Source: Mycobacteriales bacterium (GTDB lineage Bacteria; Actinomycetota; Actinomycetes; Mycobacteriales; QHCD01). Taken from it: a stretch of 45,964 bases of DNA. The stretch lies in contig DASXJE010000106.1 of the NCBI GenBank assembly GCA_036497565.1, positions 1-45,964 of the forward strand, written 5' to 3'. Position 1 is the stretch's first letter; each line of letters starts with the position of its first letter. Under the pieces are notes generated by a model. That model was not told the DNA's origin. It saw only the letters and a list, made by a program, of their open reading frames with translations, and ran no database searches. The position numbers and the translations under genes are program-made. Below, piece after piece: positions 45,926 to 45,964 of this stretch.

Positions 45926-45964
45926 TCCCGTTGGCTCGCCACATCTCTTCCGTGGTCTCCGGCC
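45922..45964 (+). CDS. possible start of a further gene, cut by window edge
   Basis: A GTG overlapping the lat stop (GTGA) opens a frame reading IPLARHISSVVSG to the edge. Only 14 codons are visible, so no family can be named. In lat operons an aldehyde dehydrogenase often follows, but nothing here shows that. Confidence 0.3.
   Translation, partial: MIPLARHISSVVSG

Overview
The window is a stretch of chromosome from a high-GC actinobacterium. The evidence is the gene order atpZ-atpI-atpB-E-F-H-A-G-D-C with DUF2550, cobalamin adenosyltransferase and murA beyond it, the block thrB-thrC-hom-lysA-argS / rho-rpmE-prfA-prmC-sua5-glyA-wecA, a NucS mismatch-repair endonuclease, an Asp-type MurA and frequent GTG starts. 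No prophage, insertion sequence, CRISPR array or rRNA was seen. The genus cannot be told from the sequence.

Layout. 1-4 kb: the end of an alpha/beta hydrolase and a small zinc-site protein (minus), then a two-gene plus-strand unit (a protein with 13 exact nonapeptide repeats, and an RDD membrane protein) facing an aldehyde dehydrogenase. 4-9.7 kb: an orphan Tat-exported family 5 solute-binding lipoprotein, nucS, a 200-bp array of four palindromes, an ECHDC3-like crotonase, a degenerate SDR, a MarR regulator and an orphan STAS protein. 9.8-22.5 kb: a DUF2007-like membrane protein, murA, cobalamin adenosyltransferase, DUF2550, a secreted GH3 hydrolase whose signal peptide is shifted out of frame, and the complete F-type ATP synthase operon, transcribed leftwards. 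22.6-37.2 kb: one long leftward series of housekeeping genes, from tRNA-Arg/argS down to wecA. It covers aspartate-family amino acids (lysA, hom, thrC, thrB), transcription termination (rho), ribosome and release-factor functions (rpmE, prfA, prmC), threonylcarbamoyl-AMP synthesis, one-carbon metabolism (glyA) and cell-wall lipid-linked sugar synthesis (wecA). 37-46 kb: accessory genes, including DUF1684, a coiled-coil membrane protein, a GNAT, a Tat-exported flavin amine oxidase between two 63-bp composite repeats, an APH(6)-like kinase, a P-loop kinase, a conserved helical protein, a ROK kinase and lysine 6-aminotransferase.

How the genes work together. The argS-lysA-hom-thrC-thrB genes overlap by 4 bp (three ATGA/GTGA junctions) and look translationally coupled. 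wecA, the ATP synthase genes and the release-factor block keep the order common in actinobacteria. The ATP synthase carries an acidic insertion in gamma and a long alpha tail, at positions resembling the mycobacterial elements that limit ATP hydrolysis.

The most unusual material is non-coding. One element is the pair of inverted 78-bp modules (palindrome-24 nt-palindrome) at 7102-7303, with compensatory arm changes. The other is the pair of 63-bp nested-palindrome repeats around the amine oxidase gene, also with compensatory changes. Neither is explained by the genes. Also notable are the VDID nonapeptide-repeat protein and the long RSDNQ-repeat disordered insert in Rho.
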